A DNA stretch of 64,000 nt, from contig NZ_AP028908.1 of the NCBI RefSeq assembly GCF_037076465.1, positions 2,170,001 through 2,234,000 on the forward strand. Reading direction: 5' to 3'. Made by a program: the position numbers and the translations under genes. Each line of letters starts with the position of its first letter. Position 1 is the stretch's first letter. The notes beneath the pieces are model-generated. The model had not been told where the DNA came from and did not search any database. It worked only from the letters and a program-made list of their open reading frames with translations. The stretch is from Pectobacterium araliae. Its GTDB lineage: Bacteria > Pseudomonadota > Gammaproteobacteria > Enterobacterales > Enterobacteriaceae. Of the stretch, positions 1-10,149 are shown piece by piece.

Positions 1-1330
1 GTGAAGTTTCACGGTATTTGGCGTTCATGTCTTTCCCCGTTTCGTACATGGTTTCAATGACCTTATCCAGCGAAACGCGCGGTTCACTGGTACGTCGGGT
101 AGCCATACGTGCGGCGTTAATCGCCTTAACGGAAGCAATCGCGTTACGTTCGATGCACGGAACCTGTACCTGGCCTGCAACCGGATCGCAGGTTAAGCCT
201 AAGTTATGTTCCATACCGATCTCGGCGGCGATACAAACTTGTTCTGGACTCGCCCCCATCAGCTCTGCCAGTCCAGCTGCTGCCATGGAACAGGCCACGC
301 CCACTTCACCTTGACAACCCACCTCGGCACCGGAGATAGAAGCGTTCATTTTGTACAGAATGCCGACCGCACCTGCTGCGAGGAAATAACGAATATAAAT
401 GGTCGGGCTAACCGGTTCGATGAAATGGTCGTAATAGGCAAGGACAGCCGGAACGATACCACATGCACCGTTTGTTGGTGCGGTAACCACACGGCCGCCA
501 GCGGCGTTTTCTTCGTTCACTGCTAGCGCGAACATATTGACCCAGTCGACGACGTTCATCGGATCGTTGGACAACTTATCGGAAGACACCAACATACGAC
601 GCAGTGCAGAAGCACGACGTGGTACGCGCAGCGGTCCGGGTAAAACACCTTCGGTGTTCATGCCGCGATCGATGCAGGCACGCATGGTTTGCCAGATATC
701 GGCAAAGTAGGCGTCAATCTCCTGACGGCTGTGCAGCGTCAGCTCGTTACGCATCACCATCCCAGAAAGCGACAGGCCACTTTGTTTGCAGTGTTCCAAC
801 ATCTCTTTGGCAGAATGGAAAGTATAGGGAACGGAGATGTCGGTGGTGGCATCTTTACCAAAATTTTCTGCATCGACGATGAAACCGCCGCCGATGGAGT
901 AATAGGTTTTGCTATAAATTTCTTTATTGTCGGCAAAGGCGGCGATTGTCATGCCGTTTTCGTGTAGCGGTAGATTTTCGCTGCGAAAAACCATGCCACC
1001 TTCTCGAGGGAAATCCACCTCGTGCTGCCCGTTAGCCAGCAGCAGACGTTCGCGTTGCTCAACATCGCGGATAAAACTGGGAATGGCATCAATATCCACG
1101 GTATCTGGCATGTTACCCGCCAAACCCATGATGATGGCGATATCCGTATGATGGCCTTTACCCGTCAGTGACAGCGAGCCATAAACGTCGACGGCAATGC
1201 GCGTGGTTGCGGTCAGTAAATTTTGGTTGATCAATTCATCGACAAATTGCTTACCGGCTTTCATCGGTCCAACCGTATGAGAGCTAGAGGGACCAATACC
1301 GATCTTAAACATGTCGAAAACACTTATCAC
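1..1330 (-). CDS. sdaA: L-serine dehydratase (3' end cut by window)
   Basis: Deaminates L-serine to pyruvate and ammonia in the cytoplasm, using an oxygen-sensitive iron-sulfur cluster. The reading frame starts at a GTG (1328-1330) with a GAGGAG ribosome site at 1337-1342, giving V-I-S-V-F-D-M-F-K-I-G-I-G-P-S-S-S-H-T, the usual N-terminus of the single-chain enterobacterial enzyme. Cysteine-bearing segments APTNGACGIVP and GCQGEVGVACS are present. 443 codons are in the window and about 11 residues of the usual 454 are missing at position 1. An ATG start at 1312 would lose conserved residues, so GTG is preferred. The gene is transcribed away from nudL. Confidence is high for the family; regulation (Lrp in E. 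coli) is not visible here. Confidence 0.95.
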   Translation of the reverse strand, partial: MISVFDMFKIGIGPSSSHTVGPMKAGKQFVDELINQNLLTATTRIAVDVYGSLSLTGKGHHTDIAIIMGLAGNMPDTVDIDAIPSFIRDVEQRERLLLANGQHEVDFPREGGMVFRSENLPLHENGMTIAAFADNKEIYSKTYYSIGGGFIVDAENFGKDATTDISVPYTFHSAKEMLEHCKQSGLSLSGMVMRNELTLHSRQEIDAYFADIWQTMRACIDRGMNTEGVLPGPLRVPRRASALRRMLVSSDKLSNDPMNVVDWVNMFALAVNEENAAGGRVVTAPTNGACGIVPAVLAYYDHFIEPVSPTIYIRYFLAAGAVGILYKMNASISGAEVGCQGEVGVACSMAAAGLAELMGASPEQVCIAAEIGMEHNLGLTCDPVAGQVQVPCIERNAIASVKAINAARMATRRTSEPRVSLDKVIETMYETGKDMNAKYRETS

Positions 1331-1663
1331 ACCAAACTCCTCAAAGACTTAGGGCAGTATCCACAATTCTCTGGCCGCCTGCTTTCGGTTCTGGCGAGAC
1401 ATGACCTGAATTGTAGTGGATATATATCTAAAAATTAGAATAAAAATCGTCAAATCGCGCTATTGTAGTGTGGAATATGTTGTGCGGCTTTCTTTTTCGC
1501 ATGAAATAAATTTATGCCAACACATAATTTAACTTATCTCAAATGTGAGCTAAATCATTGTAAATCCTATGGCTGAATGATTTTTGTCCGGCAGAGCGGC
1601 TTTTAACGTAGGGATAATTAGTCGGGAAAAAGAAGTGTTGCGCTAAAAGCCGCCGGGGCGGAC
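1331..1663. other. Intergenic region upstream of sdaA
   Basis: This 333-base gap lies between the sdaA start and the nudL stop, both genes reading leftward. It is AT-rich, with a short self-complementary stretch TGGATATATATCTA near 1417-1430 that could hold the sdaA promoter. Two short similar strings ending in AACGTAGGG occur at about 1607-1615 and 1667-1675. A small GC hairpin CCGCC/GGCGG at 1649-1660, followed on the minus strand by CTTTT, may end nudL but its loop is tight. No open frame of interest was found. Confidence 0.4.
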
Positions 1664-2263
1664 TTAAACGTAGGGCCTGTCGGAAATCTGTAGCGCAAGC
1701 TGGTGGATGATGGCGGCGGTCAATCCCCAGACAAACTGCTGTTGATACCAGGAGAGATAAACCCGATGCCGTTGCTGCTTACGTTCAATATCCAACGGGT
1801 AATAACGCGTTAGCGCGAAAGCCTCGTCCAGCGGCATTTCAAACAGCTCGGCGACTTCATCTTCATTGGGGTGAAAGCGAGTTTGCGCGGCGATCAACCC
1901 GACGACAGGCGTAACCTGAAAGCCACTGATGCTGTCCAACGGCGGTAAGACGCCCAACACTTGTACATTTTCTGGTGGAATGGCGACTTCTTCCTGCGCT
2001 TCACGCAGCGCGGTTTCGATAATGGAACGATCCGTTTTGTCTGCCGCGCCGCCGGGGAACGCCACTTGCCCGGCGTGCTTACGCAGGTCGGTAGAACGCC
2101 GAGTCAATAGCAGCGTGGGTGTCGGGTGACAAACAATCGGCACCAGAACCGCCGCCTGACGCGGTTGGTGCACCGGCCGCAGCGGCGGTGGAAGCTGTAA
2201 CTGAAAACGCGTAATAAAGTCGTTCAGCGCAAACGTCATCGGTGGCAAGGCGATCTCACTCAT
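1664..2263 (-). CDS. nudL: CoA pyrophosphohydrolase, Nudix family
   Basis: A 199-residue Nudix hydrolase of the NudL/UPF0035 family, predicted to cleave coenzyme A (and related dinucleotides) to 4'-phosphopantetheine and ADP. The family signature [25 protein letters not shown] segment is present and runs into a Nudix box whose core is [11 protein letters not shown]. The last conserved glycine of the classical box is alanine, as it is in the E. coli protein as I recall it. The ATG at 2263 overlaps the pabB stop by four bases (ATGA), so translation is probably coupled to pabB. This pabB-nudL arrangement is the enterobacterial one. Confidence 0.93.
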   Translation of the reverse strand: MSEIALPPMTFALNDFITRFQLQLPPPLRPVHQPRQAAVLVPIVCHPTPTLLLTRRSTDLRKHAGQVAFPGGAADKTDRSIIETALREAQEEVAIPPENVQVLGVLPPLDSISGFQVTPVVGLIAAQTRFHPNEDEVAELFEMPLDEAFALTRYYPLDIERKQQRHRVYLSWYQQQFVWGLTAAIIHQLALQISDRPYV

Positions 2264-3690
2264 TTATTGGGCACCAGAATGGTCTGGGAACCCTCCAGCA
2301 GGGGAAGAATACGCCCCACTTTATCAAACGTTTCCTGATATTCCGCCTGTTCCTGACTGTCGGCAACAATGCCGCCGCCCGCCCAGCAGTAGATTCTACC
2401 GCGTTCGGTCAATAACGTCCTGATGGTGATGTTGGTGTCCATGGTTCCGCACTGGCTAATATAGCCGACACTGCCGCAGTAGGCATTACGCCGCTGTGGT
2501 TCCAGCTCTTCAATAATCTGCATGGCGCGGATTTTGGGTGCACCGGTGATCGACCCCCCAGGAAAACAGGCGCGTAGCAACGTGGTGGCGGGGCAATCTT
2601 CCGGTAGCCGCGCTTCAATCGTGCTGACCAGATGGTGTACTGCGGGAAAAGGCTCGACGACGAACAACTCCGGTACGCGAACGCTGCCCGGCACCGCGAC
2701 ACGACCGATATCGTTACGCAGGAGATCGACAATCATCAGGTTTTCTGAGCGATCTTTCTCTGAATGGGCAAGCCGCGCCGCCTGCTGTTGATCCGCATCT
2801 GGATCTGCAAGACGCGGTAATGTGCCTTTAATCGGACGCGTTTGAATGTGGTTATTTTCCAGCCAGAGAAAGCGTTCCGGCGACACACTGATCACGGTAT
2901 TCTCCGGCAAGCGCAGAAAGGCAGAGAAGGGGGCTTTATTGCCTGCGGACAGCTGTAAAAATGCCTGCCATTCATCGCCCTCGTAAGTCGCAGAAAAACG
3001 CTGTGCCAGATTGACCTGATAGCAATCGCCCGCCAGAAGATAGTCCTGTATTTTGCGGAATTTCTCTCCGTATGCGCTGCGTGACATAGTCGACTGCCAG
3101 GTGTCGGTGAGGTTGAAATCGGCTTTCGGGGCGTTAACGGGCGGGTTGGCTAACCAGTCGAGCCGTACCTGAAGGGAATGATGTACGATCAGCGTTAATG
3201 TTTGCCGATGATGATCGGCAACCAGCGCCCAGTCATATAGACCCACGGCCATATCCGGCAAATCGATGTCCCGTTCGGCCTGTGCGGGCAGTGTTTCAAT
3301 TTGACGTCCCAAATCATAGCCAAACAAACCTAACGCGCCGCCCTGAAAGGGAAAATCAGAATGTGATTCAACGGGTAACGACAGCGTATCAAGCTGCTGT
3401 TGCAGCAGAATAAACGGATCACCTTCTATGGTTTTAGTTACACCGTCACTTATAATTTCTGTCCTGCCCTCGCGCGTACACAGCGTGATGCGCGGGTCAG
3501 CGACCATAATGTCAAAGCGATTGTGCGGATGATCGGCAAATCCAGAATGCAGTAGCATAGCCCATGGTTGTTGGGAAAAGGGGGCAAAGCGATCGAGCAG
3601 CACAGTCGGATAATAGGGCAGCGCGTGATAGAGAACGGCGGAGTCCGAATCGCTGGTATTGATCTCGTTGATCGTGTTGGCAGCAGTCAT
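2260..3690 (-). CDS. pabB: Aminodeoxychorismate synthase component I
   Basis: Converts chorismate plus ammonia to 4-amino-4-deoxychorismate with the PabA glutaminase, the first step to p-aminobenzoate and folate. At 476 residues it is slightly longer than E. coli PabB (453), mostly at the N-terminus. The chorismate-binding domain fills the C-terminal two thirds. The PabB-type signature PIKGTLPR is at 286-293, where the lysine (K288) separates PabB from anthranilate synthase Trp[11 protein letters not shown] near residue 375 is the other conserved segment. No strong ribosome site precedes the ATG. The gene is first of the pabB-nudL pair and diverges from yoaH. Confidence 0.95.
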   Translation of the reverse strand: MTAANTINEINTSDSDSAVLYHALPYYPTVLLDRFAPFSQQPWAMLLHSGFADHPHNRFDIMVADPRITLCTREGRTEIISDGVTKTIEGDPFILLQQQLDTLSLPVESHSDFPFQGGALGLFGYDLGRQIETLPAQAERDIDLPDMAVGLYDWALVADHHRQTLTLIVHHSLQVRLDWLANPPVNAPKADFNLTDTWQSTMSRSAYGEKFRKIQDYLLAGDCYQVNLAQRFSATYEGDEWQAFLQLSAGNKAPFSAFLRLPENTVISVSPERFLWLENNHIQTRPIKGTLPRLADPDADQQQAARLAHSEKDRSENLMIVDLLRNDIGRVAVPGSVRVPELFVVEPFPAVHHLVSTIEARLPEDCPATTLLRACFPGGSITGAPKIRAMQIIEELEPQRRNAYCGSVGYISQCGTMDTNITIRTLLTERGRIYCWAGGGIVADSQEQAEYQETFDKVGRILPLLEGSQTILVPNK

Positions 3691-3820
3691 GTTTTCGTGT
3701 GGTGTCTGTAGAGTGTCGTGTCGATTTTACTGACCACAGCGTACCACAAAGCGGAAATGCTGGTGTATGCCGAAGCGGACATGCGATGATAAGCGTGAAT
3801 TTACCAACCAGGAAACTATC

Positions 3821-4060
3821 ATGATTGCAGGTATGCCCGCGCTGACGCACAAGCAGCAGCAAGATGCGGTAGAGCGCATTCAGGAACTGATGTCTGAGGG
3901 CATGAGCAGCGGCCAGGCGATCGCGCTTGTCGCAGCGGAAATCCGCAAAAATCATAAGGGTGGCAACGTTGCGGTAATGTTTGACGAAGACGATGACGCG
4001 TTTAATGACAGTGATGAAGAACACCTTTTTGACGATGGGGAAGAGGAAGAAGAGCAATAA
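3821..4060 (+). CDS. yoaH: UPF0181 family protein YoaH
   Basis: A 79-residue small protein starting [20 protein letters not shown], a close match to the N-terminal half of E. coli YoaH (UPF0181). AGGAAACT lies seven to eight bases before the ATG at 3821. A longer frame starting at 3767 is possible but its extra residues resemble nothing. The C-terminus is a long acidic tail rich in Asp and Glu ending in EEEEEQ, about 20 residues longer than the E. coli protein. No function is known to me. The gene sits between divergent pabB and convergent ridA. Confidence 0.85.
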   Translation: MIAGMPALTHKQQQDAVERIQELMSEGMSSGQAIALVAAEIRKNHKGGNVAVMFDEDDDAFNDSDEEHLFDDGEEEEEQ

Positions 4061-4072
4061 CCACGCTTCCCC

Positions 4073-4152
4073 TATACCCGCCATACTTCAAGTTGCATGT
4101 GCATTGTTCAAACGTTTACGTTTGTTCTGAAACTCGAATTATTTAGGGTATA
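4073..4152. repeat. Palindromic interspersed repeat, short form (80 bp)
   Basis: Bounded by perfect inverted ends TATACCC (4073) and GGGTATA (4152), with TTCAAGTTGCATGT next to the left end and ACTCGAATTATTTA next to the right. A second small hairpin CAAACG-TTTA-CGTTTG lies inside. The same ends and sub-motifs occur in the longer copy at 13971-14174, so this is an internally shortened member of that family. It fills the gap between the convergent yoaH and ridA genes. Confidence 0.8.
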
Positions 4153-4166
4153 AGAGTGATGATAGC

Positions 4167-4511
4167 TTATACCGCCGCAATCGCTTTGATTTCGATTTTG
4201 AATTGCGGGTGCATCAATTTAGCCTGCACGGTGCAGCGTACAGGTGCGCTACCCGCCACGACCCAGTTATCCCACGCGGCGTTCATCGCAGCAAAATCAT
4301 CCGCATCGGCGAGAAAAATCGTCACGTCTAACAGCTTACTCTTATCCGTTCCCGCCTGTTGTAGGATCGCATCCAACGCGCTTAGCGCGTTTTCCGTTTG
4401 TGACTGAGCGTCGTCATCCAAATTTTCCGGTACGCTGGTGTAATAGAGCGTGTTGTTGTGGATGACGGCGTCTGACCAGCGTGCTTCAGGATTAATACGA
4501 GTGATCGCCAT
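4167..4511 (-). CDS. yoaB: RidA/YoaB family protein
   Basis: A 114-residue member of the YjgF/YER057c/UK114 (Rid) superfamily. RidA itself hydrolyses reactive enamine/imine intermediates from PLP enzymes; YoaB belongs to a different subgroup whose substrate is not established as far as I know. The C-terminal APVRCTVQAKL carries the conserved arginine of the family pocket. The protein aligns end to end with E. coli YoaB. The ATG at 4511 has AGGAG rather far upstream (about 14 bases). It diverges from yoaA, as in E. coli. Confidence 0.88.
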   Translation of the reverse strand: MAITRINPEARWSDAVIHNNTLYYTSVPENLDDDAQSQTENALSALDAILQQAGTDKSKLLDVTIFLADADDFAAMNAAWDNWVVAGSAPVRCTVQAKLMHPQFKIEIKAIAAV

Positions 4512-4697
4512 GGGTGAAGTTTCTCCTAACGTAATAAAAGTGAATTACCAAGCCTAACACAGCGGGCGTCGGTTCGTGTTCCTGATTTAAAGTGGTAGCG
4601 CCGGGTGACTCTTGGCATAATCAGCGCGATATTTTGCCATGACCTGAAATGGTCAGCGGCTTACAAATACAGCATTCCTTTGATAAAGAGAGCAGGC

Positions 4698-6617
4698 GTG
4701 ACGAACGATCGGGTAATTGATGATTTTGCTAATGACGGCGCGCTGGCGAAAGCGATCGCGGGTTTCAGGCCGCGTGAACCACAGCGGCAGATGGCGCAGG
4801 CCGTCATGCGAGCCATTGACGACAAAACGGCGCTGGTGGTGGAAGCGGGAACCGGAACCGGTAAAACCTATGCTTACCTCGCGCCTGCCTTGCGTTCCGA
4901 TAAAAAAGTCATCATCTCGACTGGTTCGAAAGCGCTACAGGATCAGCTCTATAGCCGCGATTTACCGACGATTGCGCAGGCGCTGAAGTACAAAGGCAAA
5001 TTAGCGCTGCTGAAAGGCCGATCGAACTACCTCTGTCTGGAGCGGCTCGAACAGCAGTCGCTGGGCGGCGGCGATTTACCTGGCGAAACGCTGAGCGAAC
5101 TGGTTCGGCTGCGCGGCTGGTCGTCGGAAACAACGGAAGGCGATGTCACGACCTGTTCAGGCGTGGCAGAAGACAGCGCGATCTGGCCATTAGTGACCAG
5201 CACCAACGATAATTGTCTGGGTAGCGACTGCCCGCACTATAAAGAGTGCTTCGTGGTGAAAGCACGGCGTAAAGCGATGGATGCCGACATCGTGGTGGTT
5301 AACCATCATCTTTATCTGGCAGACATGGTGGTAAAGGAAAGCGGTTTTGCGGAACTGATCCCGGAAAGCGATGTAGTGATTTTCGATGAAGCACATCAAA
5401 TTCCTGATATCGCCAGCCAATATTTTGGCCAGCAGCTTTCTAGTCGCCAACTGCTGGATTTGGCGAAAGACATCATCATTGCTTACCGCACCGAAGTGCG
5501 CGACGCTTCTCAGCTGCAAAAAAGTGCCGATCGTCTGGCGCAAAGTACGCAAGATTTTCGGTTGGCGCTCGGCGATCCGGGGTTCCGCGGTAACTTACGT
5601 GATGTGCTCGAACAGCCGTCGCTTCAGCGTGCGCTGGTGCTGCTGGATGATGCGCTGGAGCTGTGTTACGACGTCGCGAAACTGTCTCTTGGCCGTTCTG
5701 CGCTGCTGGATGCTGCCTTTGAACGCGCCACACTTTATCGCAATCGGCTAAAACGGCTGAAGGACGTGCAGCTACCGGGCTACAGCTACTGGTATGAATG
5801 TAATTCGCGCCATTTTGTGTTAGCGCTGACGCCATTGTCCGTCGCCGATCGTTTTCGTGAATTGATAAAAGAGAAGCCTGCGGCCTGGGTATTCACCTCC
5901 GCCACCTTGTCGGTTAACGATCAGCTCTTCCACTTCACCGATAGACTGGGGTTGGATAACGCGAACACGCTCCTGTTACCCAGCCCGTTTGATTATGCCC
6001 ATCAGGCGCTGCTCTGCGTCCCGCGTAATTTGCCGGAAACCCATCGTCCCGGTGCGGCGAAAAGGCTGGCGGCGATGCTGCGGCCGCTGATTGAAGCGAA
6101 TCAGGGGCGTTGTTTTATGCTATGTACTTCGCATCAGATGATGCGCGATTTGGCGGCCGAGTTCCGCGCTACGCTGACGCTACCGGTGCTGTTACAGGGC
6201 GAAACCGGCAAAGCGCAGTTGCTGTCGCAGTTTGTGTCGGCGGGTAATGCGCTGTTGGTGGCGACCAGTAGCTTCTGGGAGGGCGTGGATGTGCGCGGTG
6301 ATACGCTTTCCTGCGTGATTATCGATAAACTGCCGTTTACCTCGCCGGATGATCCGCTGCTCAAGGCGCGTATTGAAGACTGTCGCCTGCGTGGTGGTGA
6401 GCCGTTCGACGATGTGCAAGTCCCCGATGCGGTGATTACCTTGAAACAGGGCGTCGGGCGCCTCATCCGTGATGTTGAGGATCGCGGTGTAATTGTGATT
6501 TGCGATAATCGACTGGTGATGCGGCCATATGGTGCCGTGTTTCTTAACAGTTTACCGCCGACACCGCGTACCCGCGATATTCAGCAAGCGATTACGTTCC
6601 TGACGAGTAGCACTTAA
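4698..6617 (+). CDS. yoaA: ATP-dependent DNA helicase YoaA (XPD/DinG family)
   Basis: A 639-residue superfamily 2 iron-sulfur helicase. In E. coli, YoaA acts with the HolC clamp-loader subunit in repair of blocked replication forks. Walker A GTGTGKT is at residues 51-57 and the DEAH box at 230-233. Cysteines at about 113, 173, 178 and 184 are placed like the four cluster ligands of DinG. The frame stays open upstream to 4605, but homology begins at the GTG at 4698, which has GAGAGCAGG before it, so GTG is preferred. It diverges from ridA and is followed 102 bases on by tsaB. Confidence 0.93.
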   Translation: MTNDRVIDDFANDGALAKAIAGFRPREPQRQMAQAVMRAIDDKTALVVEAGTGTGKTYAYLAPALRSDKKVIISTGSKALQDQLYSRDLPTIAQALKYKGKLALLKGRSNYLCLERLEQQSLGGGDLPGETLSELVRLRGWSSETTEGDVTTCSGVAEDSAIWPLVTSTNDNCLGSDCPHYKECFVVKARRKAMDADIVVVNHHLYLADMVVKESGFAELIPESDVVIFDEAHQIPDIASQYFGQQLSSRQLLDLAKDIIIAYRTEVRDASQLQKSADRLAQSTQDFRLALGDPGFRGNLRDVLEQPSLQRALVLLDDALELCYDVAKLSLGRSALLDAAFERATLYRNRLKRLKDVQLPGYSYWYECNSRHFVLALTPLSVADRFRELIKEKPAAWVFTSATLSVNDQLFHFTDRLGLDNANTLLLPSPFDYAHQALLCVPRNLPETHRPGAAKRLAAMLRPLIEANQGRCFMLCTSHQMMRDLAAEFRATLTLPVLLQGETGKAQLLSQFVSAGNALLVATSSFWEGVDVRGDTLSCVIIDKLPFTSPDDPLLKARIEDCRLRGGEPFDDVQVPDAVITLKQGVGRLIRDVEDRGVIVICDNRLVMRPYGAVFLNSLPPTPRTRDIQQAITFLTSST

Positions 6618-6671
6618 TCCCGGTCGGTGATTGCCGCATGGCGGGAAGGGCTGCGGCACGACAGGGGCTTA

Positions 6672-6680
6672 TGCTATGAT
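6672..6680 (+). promoter_or_regulatory. Putative extended -10 element before tsaB
   Basis: TGCTATGAT fits an extended -10 (TGnTATGAT) 40 bases before the tsaB start. No good -35 is visible at the usual distance, which is common for extended -10 promoters. Inference only. Confidence 0.4.
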
Positions 6681-6719
6681 GCGGGTTATTAAGATTTATT
6701 TATCCTGCCTGAGGTTGGC

Positions 6720-7421
6720 ATGTCTACGCGAATTCTAGCGCTTGATACCGCAACGGAAGCCTGTTCCGTCGCACTCTGGAATGAAGGTGAAATTCATTCT
6801 CTGTTCGAAATTTGTCCCCGTGAACACACACAACGTATTCTGCCGATGGTTCAGCAGGTGCTGGCTGATAGCGGTCTGACACTCAACGATCTTGATGCGC
6901 TGGCTTTTGGTCAGGGGCCGGGAAGTTTTACCGGTGTGCGGATTGGTATCGGTATTGCGCAAGGGCTGGCGCTGGGCGCGGATTTACCGCTGCTTGGTGT
7001 ATCGTCATTGGCTGCGATGGCACAAGGCGCTTTCCGTCTAACGCAGGCAACGCACGTGCTGGCGGCCATTGATGCGCGGATGGGGGAAGTCTACTGGGGT
7101 TGTTATCAGCGCGATGCTGACGGCCGCTGGCAGGGGGAATCCGAAGAAGCGGTATTGAAACCTGAGCAGGTGCAAGCGTTAACGGGTGCGCTGTCAGGCG
7201 AATGGACAACGGTAGGAACCGGGTGGGAAACCTACCCAGAATTGATCAACCATCCATCGTTGCTATTAACGAAGGGTGACGTGTTGCTGCCACAGGCACA
7301 AGACATGCTGCCGTTGGCCTGTCAACGTTGGCTGGCGGGGAAAGCGGTCAACGTCGAGAATGCGCAACCTCGTTACCTGCGCAATGAAGTGACATGGAAA
7401 AAACTGCCTGGCCGCGAGTAG
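6720..7421 (+). CDS. tsaB: tRNA threonylcarbamoyladenosine biosynthesis protein TsaB
   Basis: A 233-residue YeaZ/TsaB protein. It binds TsaD and TsaE and is needed for the t6A37 modification of ANN-decoding tRNAs; it is a non-catalytic ASKHA-fold partner. The opening [15 protein letters not shown] and the segment [15 protein letters not shown] (residues about 63-77) are diagnostic. A GAGG ribosome site lies eight bases before the ATG. It stands between yoaA and the slp-type lipoprotein gene, the same order as E. coli yoaA-yeaZ-yeaY-fadD. Confidence 0.95.
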   Translation: MSTRILALDTATEACSVALWNEGEIHSLFEICPREHTQRILPMVQQVLADSGLTLNDLDALAFGQGPGSFTGVRIGIGIAQGLALGADLPLLGVSSLAAMAQGAFRLTQATHVLAAIDARMGEVYWGCYQRDADGRWQGESEEAVLKPEQVQALTGALSGEWTTVGTGWETYPELINHPSLLLTKGDVLLPQAQDMLPLACQRWLAGKAVNVENAQPRYLRNEVTWKKLPGRE

Positions 7422-7445
7422 CAGAACGTACATTTTTGCGTGAAG

Positions 7446-7457
7446 TATACCCGTCAT
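7446..7457 (+). repeat. Solo end of the interspersed palindromic repeat
   Basis: TATACCCGTCAT is identical to the terminal 12 bases of the long repeat copy at 13971-14174 (reverse strand of its right end). No partner end was found nearby, so this is a remnant. Confidence 0.4.
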
Positions 7458-7519
7458 AAACAGCAACTTATTCGATGCTGAGCAGTCTAACTATCAGGTA
7501 TCTGAAGAGGGGTTGTGCC

Positions 7520-8122
7520 ATGTTTGTACAACAGATGAAAAATGTGAATCAGAAAAGCGTACGCCTCTGCATGGTGGCTGCCGCGCTGTTGCTTTCCGGT
7601 TGCGTCACGGTGCCGGATGCGATTAAAGGCACCTCGCCAACGCCGCAAGACGATCTGGTGCGAGTGATGAATGCGCCACAGATTTATGTCGGTCAGGAGT
7701 CACGCTTTGGCGGGCGGGTGGTCAGTATCCGCAATGAAGCGAATAAAACGCGTCTGGAAATTGCCAGTATGCCGCTGGATAGCGGGGCGAAACCACTGTT
7801 GGATATGCCGTCAGAAGGCCGCTTTATTGCCTATGTGAATCGCTTTCTGGAACCTGTCGATTTTAAAGAGCAACTGGTGACCGTTGTGGGGCCGATTGTT
7901 GGCACCGAACAGGGCGCGATTGGTGATAAACCCTACCGTTATGTTGTGGTTGATGCGCAAGGCTACAAACGCTGGAATGTTGTGCAGCGACTGATGGTGC
8001 CACCTGGTGGCTATGGTCCGTGGGGATGGCGCGTGGGTTACGGGTATGGCTGGGGACCGGGATGGGGATTTGACGGCGGCTGGCCTGGTCCGGCACGGAT
8101 TGAGAATATCGTGACAGAATAA
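7520..8122 (+). CDS. yeaY: Slp family outer membrane lipoprotein (YeaY-like)
   Basis: A 200-residue lipoprotein. The N-terminus has a basic start, a hydrophobic run and the lipobox LLSGC with the lipidated cysteine at residue 28. The mature part, beginning VTVPDAIKG, aligns with E. coli YeaY and with Slp. The last 40 residues are rich in Gly, Trp, Tyr and Pro. The ATG at 7520 has GAAGAGGGG upstream; an in-frame ATG at 7535 is an alternative start and would still leave a signal peptide. Function is unknown; Slp proteins respond to starvation and stationary phase in E. coli. A strong terminator follows. Confidence 0.88.
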   Translation: MFVQQMKNVNQKSVRLCMVAAALLLSGCVTVPDAIKGTSPTPQDDLVRVMNAPQIYVGQESRFGGRVVSIRNEANKTRLEIASMPLDSGAKPLLDMPSEGRFIAYVNRFLEPVDFKEQLVTVVGPIVGTEQGAIGDKPYRYVVVDAQGYKRWNVVQRLMVPPGGYGPWGWRVGYGYGWGPGWGFDGGWPGPARIENIVTE

Positions 8123-8146
8123 GAAGTTACCCACTAGGCTATTGAG

Positions 8147-8177
8147 ATCAGGCGACGCAGGTTGCCTGATTTTTTTT
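8147..8177 (+). terminator. Rho-independent terminator after the slp-type gene
   Basis: Stem ATCAGGC/GCCTGAT (8147-8153 with 8164-8170) with a ten-base loop, followed by a run of T from 8170 to 8177. Confidence 0.85.
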
Positions 8178-8231
8178 GAATAAAGAATAAATTAGTGATC
8201 GTTCTCGCAACCTTAACATTGTTTGTTAGCT

Positions 8232-8248
8232 AACTGGTAGGCTGAGTT
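8232..8248 (+). promoter_or_regulatory. Candidate FadR operator before fadD
   Basis: AACTGGTAGGCTGAGTT keeps a perfect left half-site (AACTGGT) of the FadR operator consensus I recall (AACTGGTCnGACCAGTT-like) and a degenerate right half. It lies about 90 bases before the fadD TTG start, in the region where FadR represses fadD in E. coli. The fadR gene itself is at 18794. Confidence 0.5.
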
Positions 8249-8322
8249 AAAATAATGTTAATAACTATATGCCTATGAGGGCGACGGTGATGCCACTAAA
8301 AAAATATCTCGGGAGTGACGTC

Positions 8323-10008
8323 TTGGAAAAAATTTGGTTATCACGTTATCCGGCGGATGTACCGGCGGAAATCGATCCCGATCGCTATTCGTCGTTGATT
8401 GACATGTTTGAGAATGCCGTGAAGCGTTATGCCGATAGGCCTGCGTTCATCAACATGGGGGAAGTGATGACATTTCGTAAGTTGGAAGAGCGGAGTCGGG
8501 CGTTTGCGGCTTATCTGCAAAACCAGCTTAAATTGCAGAAAGGCGATCGCGTGGCGTTAATGATGCCCAATCTGCTGCAATATCCCGTGGCGCTGTTTGG
8601 CGTGTTGCGTGCAGGTATGGTCGTTGTCAACGTTAACCCGCTGTATACGCCGCGTGAACTGGAACATCAGCTAAAAGACAGCGGCGCCAGCACGATTGTG
8701 ATCGTCTCTAATTTTGCGCATACGCTGGAAAAAATCGTCCATAACACCGCGGTGAAGCACGTTATCCTGACCCGTATGGGGGACCAACTCTCTACGGCAA
8801 AAGGTACATTAGTGAATTTCGTGGTGAAATACATTAAGCGACTGGTGCCCAAATATCATCTACCGGATGCCATCTCGTTTCGTCGCGTTTTGCAAGAAGG
8901 GCGACGCCAGCAGTATGTTCGGCCTGATATCATCAATAGCGATCTCGCTTTTTTGCAATATACCGGCGGTACGACGGGGGTGGCTAAGGGGGCCATGCTC
9001 ACACATCGTAATATGCAGGCGAATTTGGCACAGTGTCTTGCGGCTTATGGCCCAGTATTGAGGGAAGGAAATGAATGGGTGGTAACGGCGTTGCCGCTGT
9101 ACCATATTTTTGCTTTGACGGCTAACTGTCTGCTGTTCTTTGAACTGGGCGGACAGAATCTGCTGATCACCAATCCCCGGGATATTCCCGCAGTAGTAAA
9201 AGAACTGAAACAATATCCTTTTACTGCGATTACGGGCGTTAATACGCTGTTTAATGCGTTGTTAAATAACAAAGAGTTTCATGAGCTCGATTTCTCTACA
9301 CTGCGATTGTCCGTTGGCGGTGGTGCGTCGGTGCAGCGAGCGGTAGCGGAACGCTGGGAAAAATTAACGGGTAAACATCTGCTTGAGGGGTATGGGTTAA
9401 CAGAAAGCTCCCCCTTGGTGGCCGTGAACCCTTATGATCTCAAACATTACAGCGGCAGCATCGGGCTGCCGGTGGCATCAACGGATGTCAGAATCATTGA
9501 CGATAACGGTAACGATGTTGGACCGGGCGAACCCGGTGAACTGTCGGTGCGTGGGCCACAGGTGATGTTAGGGTACTGGCAGCAGCCTGCCGCGACGGAT
9601 GAGGTGCTGAAAGACGGTTGGTTGGCAACAGGTGACATTGTCACTGCCGATGATGAAGGGTTTCTGCGGGTGATCGACCGCAAGAAAGACATGGTTCTGG
9701 TTTCTGGTTTTAACGTTTACCCGACGGAAATTGAAGATGTGATTAGCCGTCATCCCAAAGTGTCTGAATCAGCAGTGGTTGGAGTTGAAAATGAGGTTTC
9801 TGGTGAGGCCGTCAAAGCCTTTGTGGTAAGGCGTGATGACTCGCTAACGAAAGCGGAACTGATTACCCACTGCCGCCGTAATCTTACGGGCTATAAAGTG
9901 CCGAAAGAGATCGAATTCTGTGAGGATTTGCCGAAATCCAACGTCGGGAAAATCCTGCGTCGCGAATTACGTGATGATAAGAAGGCGAAGAAAGACGCTG
10001 CCGCTTGA
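8323..10008 (+). CDS. fadD: Long-chain fatty acid-CoA ligase
   Basis: Activates imported long-chain fatty acids to acyl-CoA with ATP at the inner membrane, the entry to beta-oxidation. AMP-binding signature [18 protein letters not shown] is near residue 213, and the C-terminal adenylation segment is GWLATGDIV followed by [16 protein letters not shown]. Starting at the TTG at 8323 (ribosome site GGGAGTGA at 8311-8318) gives exactly 561 residues beginning (M)[13 protein letters not shown], the same length and start type as E. coli FadD. In-frame ATGs upstream (8269, 8290) would add residues without homology. It is monocistronic between two terminators. Confidence 0.96.
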   Translation: MEKIWLSRYPADVPAEIDPDRYSSLIDMFENAVKRYADRPAFINMGEVMTFRKLEERSRAFAAYLQNQLKLQKGDRVALMMPNLLQYPVALFGVLRAGMVVVNVNPLYTPRELEHQLKDSGASTIVIVSNFAHTLEKIVHNTAVKHVILTRMGDQLSTAKGTLVNFVVKYIKRLVPKYHLPDAISFRRVLQEGRRQQYVRPDIINSDLAFLQYTGGTTGVAKGAMLTHRNMQANLAQCLAAYGPVLREGNEWVVTALPLYHIFALTANCLLFFELGGQNLLITNPRDIPAVVKELKQYPFTAITGVNTLFNALLNNKEFHELDFSTLRLSVGGGASVQRAVAERWEKLTGKHLLEGYGLTESSPLVAVNPYDLKHYSGSIGLPVASTDVRIIDDNGNDVGPGEPGELSVRGPQVMLGYWQQPAATDEVLKDGWLATGDIVTADDEGFLRVIDRKKDMVLVSGFNVYPTEIEDVISRHPKVSESAVVGVENEVSGEAVKAFVVRRDDSLTKAELITHCRRNLTGYKVPKEIEFCEDLPKSNVGKILRRELRDDKKAKKDAAA

Positions 10009-10064
10009 CGATGTTCCGCGAAAAACGACTGCCAGAGAGAGGCAGGACGCGATATGATGTTTTC

Positions 10065-10092
10065 ACGCCGGTTTATCCGGCGTTCTTTTTTA
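10065..10092 (+). terminator. Rho-independent terminator after fadD
   Basis: Stem ACGCCGG/CCGGCGT (10065-10071 with 10077-10083), five-base loop, then TCTTTTTT. Confidence 0.88.
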
Positions 10093-10149
10093 TGGCAATA
10101 CGGGTTTGACCCAGAACCGTAAAGTAAAAACAACCAAGAGAATGACGTT

